Source of the DNA: Capronia americana
Lineage: Eukaryota > Ascomycota > Eurotiomycetes > Chaetothyriales > Herpotrichiellaceae
Assembly (NCBI GenBank): GCA_016110215.1
Contig: JADWQD010000003.1
Span: forward strand, 1,736,001 to 1,800,000
DNA: 64,000 nucleotides
Direction of reading: 5' to 3'
Below, piece after piece: positions 57,681-64,000 of the stretch. The notes under the pieces were generated by a model, which made no database searches, had not been told where the DNA came from, and saw only the letters and a list, made by a program, of their open reading frames with translations. The position numbers and the translations under genes were made by a program. Each line of letters begins with the position of its first letter. Position 1 is the stretch's first letter.

Positions 57681-59376
57681 TCAAGCACCTTCTGGATCAT
57701 CTAACCAAACATAGTCGTTGGTTAGTATTCTCGACCCATCAAGGGAAAATTTGAATCTGCTCAGTTCGAGAGCCTGACGTTGCTGGCCGCCCGGGGCCTG
57801 CCGGCCCACCACACTGACATAAGCGATCCGGCGCTCTTCTGGTGGCAGACAAGCATACTGCGACTCTTGGGGGTCCCGTGACAATGGGAACTCACAGTCA
57901 CCCTCCTCGATCGAAATGACTTTCGCTGCTACACGATCAGGTACGACAAACCCCCAAAGTCTTTCCTGTCGTGGAGCCTGACACATCAGGTGTAGCGCTT
58001 CTCGTCTCAGATTTGGGTCTCGGCATTTGGTTGCGCAGAAGTACAATGGTGGAATGACTCCGGGGTCAAGGCTGGATTGAAGTTGAGCCGTCTGGGGTCG
58101 GGCGCCATGCTTGATATAGACCGAGGCGTGCTTAACAATTTGAGTAAAGTGGTCCATGAAATCGTCGAAGACGGTTTGGCGGGGGCTGATGCATGTTGCC
58201 AGAGACGTGTAGCAAACCGCCCAGTACATCAAAAGGTACGAACTCTTCCATTCAATCTCCGCGTCTATCTCTACGTCGTCGGTCGTCCCTTCGATCGTGG
58301 CAGTGAACGACGTCTTCCACTGCATCAATTTATCAAGTAACAACTGTCGTTGTGACAAGAAACAGTCCCTCCCTGGGTGATCATCTTCGGTGTTGGGAAC
58401 GAAGTCCGCCACTCTGATCATTTCGTAGCAGCGAAACACTAGACTGTGGAGTTGGAATCTGGCTTCGTTGAGCGTAGGATATCTGGGAATGTCTGCCTTG
58501 AACAAGTCGCTGACTTTGTCATTGGCAGCCCACTGAGGTGGTAGCTTGTCTCCTAAAGTGGCCGTGACGACGGCCTTCCTTAGCACGAATGGGGTGACCA
58601 CTTGGTGAACAGCTTGGCCGGTGATCGATTGTTGTCTGAAACGGAGCGACGTGATATTGCCAGTAAGAATGTTGGAGCATCGTTTGATCAGATCGGTTCC
58701 AGTTCTAACATTTCGCTGCTGGAATTCCACCGATGCAAATAGAATATAGCTCAACGCGATAATAGAGTCGTCTATCTGAGCATGCTCAGCCAGCTGCCGA
58801 ACGTTTGATATAGCTCTGTTATAGAACTTCAGTGCTTGTCGATGCTCTCGATTGGTGACCTCGGTCAGACCTGTCGGTTCAGTTATAGTCGTGAGCATGG
58901 TATACGGGACGTGCTCGAGAAGAGAACTGAGGCACACAACAGTATCCCAGACGAAGGTATACGTCTGAGCGAGCCGAGGAACGAGGTTTTCCCAAAAGCT
59001 GGCATCGACGACTCCGGCGAACAAGGGTGCTGCTCGGTGCGTAAAGTAACGGAATGCACGACGTTCATGCTCGCTGTGCTGCGGTGCAAGGAGAGAGACT
59101 TCCAGCTGTGGTGTTGGGATGGTCGACGGACTTTCGGGTTGATTTTGAATGAACCGGATTCTGCGTATGACTGGCCCTTCACACTTGCGGCCAGTCTCTG
59201 TGCACCTTCGACAATATGGTCTTGTTTCATCACATTTTACTCTTCGAATCCTGCCTAAGTGAGCTTCACGCCAGATGTTCGTAGAGGTGAGCATACTTGC
59301 AGGTTAAGCAGCCATTTCTGGATCTCTCGTTACCAGCCCGTCGGGGTCGCATATGCCTGTTACTTTGAAGTGTCAT
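57681..59376 (-). CDS. Zn2Cys6 transcription factor with fungal-specific domain
   Basis: Two exons (59376-59297, 59250-57681) give 549 aa. The zinc cluster reads C-LT-C-KIRRVK-C-DETRPY-C-RR-C-TETGRK-C, a perfect C-x2-C-x6-C-x6-C-x2-C-x6-C, and is completed by splicing TGCAA to G (intron 59296-59251). The rest (HSEHERRAFRYFTHRAAPLFAG, then ALSYILFASVEFQQRNVRTG) matches the Fungal_trans_2 (PF11951) class. It should bind CGG-type DNA sites and regulate unknown genes; no obvious cluster sits beside it. ATG at 59376 is chosen; the frame extends to 59472. The intron acceptor is the second AG of TTAGGCAG, because only that keeps the cluster in frame. Confidence 0.88.
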
Positions 59377-59612
59377 TAGTCTTGCTTGAGCATCTACATG
59401 AGCTCGAGCTGGACGAAACGGCCTTCCTAGAATCACCGTCCAAAGCACCAATACCCCGACCAGGCCCGACACCCGAAGACCAAATCAAGCGAGGCAGAAA
59501 AGGGGCACCAGCGTTTGGACCCTGCAATGAAAAGATTGCCAAGAAACTAGGGATTATCGCTCGGCAGGCAGGCAGGCAGGTCTGTGGTCAGCCTCGCCTG
59601 TGATTGAGCCTG

Positions 59613-60025
59613 CTATTCATGCACAGCCGCTACTGAGTATCTAGATACAGAGTGACTGGAAATACCGAGCGATGACTTCTGGATCTCGTCTTCTTCCTCG
59701 TCTATATCCACACCGCGAACCATGTCTGTCATCTCTGAGGCTCTGATGCCCGCCAGCTTGAGCGCCTCTCTTCTGGGATTGCCAAACGTTTCCTTCAGGG
59801 TTCTCCGGCTTCGTGAGCTCCCATAGAACAAGCATTGAGCCGCTTCCTTGTAGTTTACTTCATCCGAGCGAGTTGCCCAAGCAAACAGGTTTCGTATTGG
59901 CCTTACTGGAGGACACTGACAAGCTGGGGTGTCCACGACACCTAGGTCAGCTCCACCGGATATCGTGAGCCGCCGTGGTAACGTGAAGTGGAGTAGGCCG
60001 TCGTGCTGCTACAGCAATCGGTCAT
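59613..60025 (-). CDS. small hypothetical protein, two exons
   Basis: A possible 123-aa protein from exons 60025-59957 and 59915-59613, joined by a 41-base intron (GTGGAG...TGTCAG). It starts MTDCCSSTTAYSTSRYHGG and then has a charged helical part with ATRSDEVNYKEAAQCLFYG and REALKLAGIRAS, an acidic block DIDEEEDE, and a Ser-rich end. No family recognised. The single-exon frame alone starts with GTG, so the spliced form is preferred. It begins only 36 bases after the SKI8 stop on the same strand, which is very tight for a separate fungal gene; it could be a SKI8 3'-UTR frame. Confidence 0.4.
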
Positions 60026-60061
60026 TGTTTCACAAACCGATTTTCGAATAATCGATGTTCC

Positions 60062-61189
60062 TCATCCTCCAGTAGCCTCACGATAGATTGCGATCGCCTT
60101 GTTGCTCCCAACAGCAACGAATCTTTCTGCCTTAGCTCTCTCGACGCTAGACTCTCCCTTTGGAAGCCACTTCACAGCCCATAGACCTTTGTCGCTCTCG
60201 TTATGCGTGGCCACGCAGACTCTCCGCTCGATATCCCATACTTTCACCTTGCCATCGAGACTGCCACTGAGAATGTATTGGCCAGTGTGGCTCCAGTCGA
60301 GACTCGTGATCCAAGCCGCATGGCCGCTGAGATTTGCGACTTGTTCGCCTGAGTTTGGGTCATAGAGTGAGATAATTCTGGCGTCTCCGGCCGCTGCGAG
60401 AAGCTTTGAGCCCGGGGAAAATTTGACTGCTCGGACGGGCTTGATCAACCCAGGAAGCGAATGGAGAAGGCGGGATGTTGCAGTGGAGAATACATAGATG
60501 TTGCCGGATTCGTGACCGCTTGCTATGAATCGCCCGTCCGGAGACTTCGCACGACTGAGGTTAGTTTAAAGCAGCAGACTCGCAGGCAGTGCCATTTACC
60601 ATATCGACCGACATGCCAAAGGAGCCTTTGGTCTCAAACTCTCTGATCTTCTCCCGACTTCCAGTTTCGCCCAGATCCCAGACGTTCACCCGTCCGTCGT
60701 GTGTCGTGCCAGCAAGGAACTTCCCATCGAAGGACAGGCACACCGCCCATGTCTCACCAGCCTTCTTTCTTGGCCCGACATCGATTTCTCCAACATCTTT
60801 CCATACACCTTCCGTGTACTTCCATACTTTGACTTCTCCGTCAAATCCCACACTCACCGCGTTTGTTCCGGTCTCACGGTCGGTCGCAATATGATGGCAG
60901 CCGAGTTTATGCGCATTGTTCAGGGTCTGGGCAAGGGGAAAGTCGTCCTCGGTGGTGGAGTGGACTTTGATGGACGTTTCGCCGGAGCCGGTGAGGATCT
61001 GGGTCGTGGTTGCGGCAAGCGCGAAGACATCGGTGGCGTGTGCTGTATCCCATTGTCAGTCAGAGGTGATCAAGGGTTGGGTTGCCCGCGAACTTACCGT
61101 CATCGATCGCGTGCTGAGCGAGGTATTGTTTGGACTACAAAATGTCAATGTGAGGAATCTGAGACCAGGGAATGTGGTTACTGACCATC
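60062..61189 (-). CDS. SKI8: WD40 protein of the Ski complex
   Basis: Four exons (coding 61189-61187, 61134-61098, 61042-60600, 60544-60062) give 321 aa. Ski8/WDR61 is the WD40 scaffold of the Ski complex, which feeds mRNA into the cytoplasmic exosome, and in many fungi also helps meiotic recombination (Rec14). Starting MSKQYLAQHAIDDAHATDVFAL, the protein has WD-type repeats with AVSVGFDGEVKVWKY, GTTHDGRVNVWDLG, ASGHESGNIYVF, AAGDARIISLYD, LSGSLDGKVKVWDI and the final FVAVGSNKAIAIY. Exon 1 contributes only the ATG before a GTCAGT donor. The last intron (60599-60545) uses an AAG acceptor beyond a nearer CAG that would break the frame. Confidence 0.9.
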
Positions 61190-61778
61190 TTGGCTTTGGC
61201 AATACATCCCTATGTCAACAGCGACCTAGCAGGTTCGGACGGTCAAACAACCATTAAGCAAAGTCTACCGGTCAAAGGGTGCAAGGATGCTGAGAGTTGA
61301 AGTCTACTTCAAGGCTGTCTCTACAATCACCGAGGAGTATTCCATTTTCAAATGACGTAATTTTACAAACTCGAAGGCTCTGCGCAACTGAGATGAGCAA
61401 CGCTTGGTGTGTCCTCGCTTTCTTCATGTCCTGGATCAGCCGTTATCCACCTGCTGGTCTCTCTCAAAGCCAGTAAATAGTCTTTGTAGGCCCCTTCCGC
61501 ACAGCTTCAACCTATCAACCCCACCCTCCCAAAATTCGGGGAGTGTGTTGTGAGGAGAGGTCGCGTTCCGTCTTCATCTGTTTGTGGTACCAGCTCATCT
61601 TGTACTTTCAACCATAGCTTGACGGAATCATCGTGCCGAACAGAGCACCTCCACTTATGCGTGGCGGGATCAAGTGCGGGACCAGAGATGTTGTATAGCG
61701 TGAGCGGTTCTTCGACTTGACATGGATCGGCCCTACGCTCGATAGCCTGAGCAGATGACTTGACTGTTGGCAGTGCGG
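61190..61778. other. intergenic region upstream of SKI8
   Basis: About 590 bases between the SKI8 start and the MRPL32 end, both on the minus strand. It presumably holds the SKI8 promoter. No gene or repeat recognised. Confidence 0.5.
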
Positions 61779-62287
61779 TTATTTCGCCTTCTCTTCATTC
61801 AGCCGTTGTTCTTCGATTCCATTGTCGCTTGTACCCTCCCCAAGTCTGGCCATGTCTTTGGCTTCTGCATCACGGGCTCTCCAACTCTCGTAGATTTCTA
61901 TCGTTTGATTCAGTATCTTTTCAAGATGGTAGACGCATTCGACGAACCTGCGACACAGTATGGGCACAACGTATGAGCTCTCTTCGGCTTGCCACAACCC
62001 GGACATTGATTGACGGCTTTCACATCTTTAAGTGCCTTTCCAGCTAACTGTCTGTGTCTTTTCTTGCTGTGCGAGGTTTTCTTTTTTGGTACGGCCCGCA
62101 AGATACCCTCCCAGATGTCTGATACAAGACCAGGGAGGATAACGGCAATGGCTGGGAGTGGGATGGACGCCGACAGGAGACTTCGTGGAGACCATGCTCG
62201 GATTGCGGTTGAGATCGTGGTCATACTCCTTTGAAGGAGCAGCTCTGAGAGCCGACCACTGCTGACCGGACCAGCTAGCGCCATCAT
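61779..62287 (-). CDS. MRPL32: mitochondrial ribosomal protein bL32m
   Basis: Two exons (62287-61948, 61897-61779) give 152 aa. The N-terminal part (SMTTISTAIRAW...) is an Arg/Ser-rich mitochondrial presequence. The bacterial-type L32 core is VPKKKTSHSKKRHRQLAGKA and the zinc site CPGC...CPYC. Splicing at GTTCG (61947-61898) replaces a short readthrough tail with VAEIYESWRARDAEAK, which suits the family better. Start: MMAL at 62287/62284, since the frame to 62419 has no presequence-like start. It is divergent from CDC10. Confidence 0.88.
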
Positions 62288-62663
62288 GGCCCTTCGTGTC
62301 AACTGCGCAGTGACAGCCAGGTATAAAGAGCGCTGCAAACTACAAGAATATTTAGACAAGCTCGCGTTGGTCTTCTTGTACCACCGTAGAGAGACCTGTA
62401 GCCATATACCGTTAGACATCAGGAACGGTGCTAGTTGCCCCTGTCACTTGGCGCGTTCTGCGCATTGGGAAGAAAAAAGGGGCCGGCCTGTCGTTCCTGT
62501 CAAATGCTGGCAAGATCATCTGGGGAAATTTGTCCGCAGTCGCAACTCCCTCTTCCCTTTGTGCACTCTCATCCTCAATCCGACCTCACCTTGACTTGCG
62601 CATCAAGATCGTTCTTGTTTATCGCATCAGTATCTCCCGAGTCTCTGCAGCCCACAGAACGAG
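62288..62663. promoter_or_regulatory. bidirectional promoter of MRPL32 and CDC10
   Basis: The start codons of MRPL32 (-) and CDC10 (+) are 376 bases apart and face away from each other. No specific motif is claimed. Confidence 0.45.
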
Positions 62664-63929
62664 ATGGCGGCCATGGCAATGCAACAACCTAACGCGGTCT
62701 TCCCTAGATCGCATGTCGGCTTCGACTCTATCACACAACAGATCGAAAAGAAGTTGCTGAAGAGAGGTTTCCAATTCAACGTCATCTGTGTTGGTAATTA
62801 AAGACCTCTTCCAACTCTTGCTCGCCTGCTCATATTCCTAGGTCAAACTGGTCTAGGCAAATCGACTCTCATCAACACCATCTTCGCATCGCACCTCATC
62901 GACTCCAAAGGCCGTCTGCGACCCGACGAGCCAATTCGATCCACCACCGATATCCAGACCGTCTCACACAGTCAGTCTTCCTATTTGACGGTATTCGGAC
63001 ACACAGCTGATAATGCCTAGTCATTGAAGAGAATGGCGTGAGACTACGACTCAGCATTGTCGATACCCCCGGCTATGGTGATCTTGTGAACAATGACCGA
63101 TGGTGAGTCTGATCATGGGGCGCTTGGTGGTCCACTTGGTTGACAATCTTTAGCTGGGATCCCATTGTGAAATACATCAAAGACCAACATTCGGCCTGTG
63201 AGTGCTCCTCAGACCCATTCCAGACTACCCATTATCTGCCCATGTCCGGTTTGGCCTAGTACAACTTTTGGTTACTAACCAGAAGCAGACCTCCGCAAAG
63301 AACTCACGGCCCAAAGAGAACGCTACATCCCAGATACTCGCATCCACTGCTGCCTCTTCTTCATCCAGCCGTCCGGCCATGCTTTGAAGCCCATCGACAT
63401 TGTGGTTTTGAAGAAGCTCTCCGATGTGGTCAATGTCGTCCCAGTCATTGCAAAGGCCGACTCTCTTACCCTTGAAGAACGCCGGGCGTTCAAGGAGCGA
63501 ATCAAGGAGGAGTTTGCTTTCCACAACCTCAAGATGTACCCATACGACAACGAGGAATTGGACGACGAGGAGCGTGCCACCAATGCGACTATCAAGGACA
63601 TCATCCCCTTTGCGGTTGTCGGCAGTGAGAAGTCAATCGTTGTTAGCGGCAAGCAAGTCCGTGGCCGGCAGAACAAATGGGGCATCATCAATGTCGAAGA
63701 CGAGAACCACTGCGAGTTTGTCTACCTCCGAAACTTCCTGACTCGCACCCATCTCCAAGATCTCATTGAAACCACCAGTCAGATCCACTACGAGACATTC
63801 AGAGCGAAGCAGTTGCTGGCACTCAAAGAGAGCAGCGCCGGCGGTATGGCTGGTAGCCGGCCCATCAGTCCTGCCGCCGACCGAGAGTTGAGCAGAGGCT
63901 CACAGAGACTGACCATGAACGGATATTAG
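62664..63929 (+). CDS. CDC10: septin, Cdc10 group
   Basis: Five exons (62664-62793, 62842-62970, 63021-63102, 63154-63197, 63289-63929) give 341 aa. Septins polymerise into filaments at septation sites and branch points. The P-loop GQTGLGKS lies at about residues 44-51, the switch-II DTPGYGD follows, the G4 motif is AKAD, and the septin unique element contains NKWGIINVEDENHCEFVYLR. The start GFDSITQQIEKKLLKRGFQF, the WDPIVKYIKDQHSAYLRKEL block and the short tail without a coiled coil place it in the Cdc10 group (Aspergillus AspD). Its end, LTMNGY at 63929, is close to the right edge of the window. Confidence 0.95.
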
Positions 63930-64000
63930 AGAAGACGAACATGTTCAAGCATCGAAGAAGTGGATGAGGGGATTGGGATGATTTGACAAAAGCAATGGTT

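Overview
The window is a piece of nuclear genome from a filamentous ascomycete (Pezizomycotina). The signs are many short GT-AG introns of about 41-160 nt, a heterokaryon-incompatibility (HET) gene, a Zn2Cys6 regulator, a CAP59-type mannosyltransferase, CorA-like membrane proteins, and fungal orthologues of NOP15, UFD2, SKI8, AIM19, MRPL32 and the septin CDC10. A eurotiomycete such as a black yeast is possible, but the sequence alone does not settle the order. No rRNA, complete tRNA, CRISPR array or intact transposon was seen. All gene models were spliced by hand; total coding lengths divide by three.

Layout. 0-13 kb: alpha/beta hydrolase, P-type IIC cation ATPase, a ZZ-finger/HET protein and a membrane protein with a duplicated C-terminal motif. 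13.5-23.3 kb: a possible oxidative metabolic group made of a flavin monooxygenase, an esterase, a P450 and an intronless kinase-like/lipocalin-like fusion. 23.6-36 kb: accessory region with a lineage-type membrane protein, a GT69 mannosyltransferase, a decayed HET gene and a large protein joining an AAA+-like module with eroded catalytic motifs to a CorA-like membrane domain. 36.5-38.1 kb: a secreted lectin-like protein whose first copy has three introns and whose second copy has none. 39-43 kb: RtcA-type cyclase and NOP15, convergent. 44-45 kb: a 5'-truncated, frameshifted Na+/H+ antiporter relic. 47-64 kb: mostly housekeeping (UFD2, J-protein HLJ1, AIM19, a Zn2Cys6 factor, SKI8, mitochondrial bL32, CDC10) plus a gene-poor stretch with a 28-bp minisatellite.

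How the genes work together. UFD2 and the ER J-protein both belong to protein quality control; HLJ1 and AIM19 share a short divergent promoter, as do MRPL32 and CDC10. The monooxygenase/esterase/P450/fusion group could act on one hydrophobic substrate, but this is inferred from adjacency only. The ZZ-HET gene, the HET relic and the AAA/CorA-like protein are the type of fast-evolving genes linked to non-self recognition.

Strongest leads: the intron-rich versus intronless tandem copies in the lectin-like gene (36544-38137), and the AAA-like/CorA-like fusion with a lost Walker B aspartate (30758-35177).
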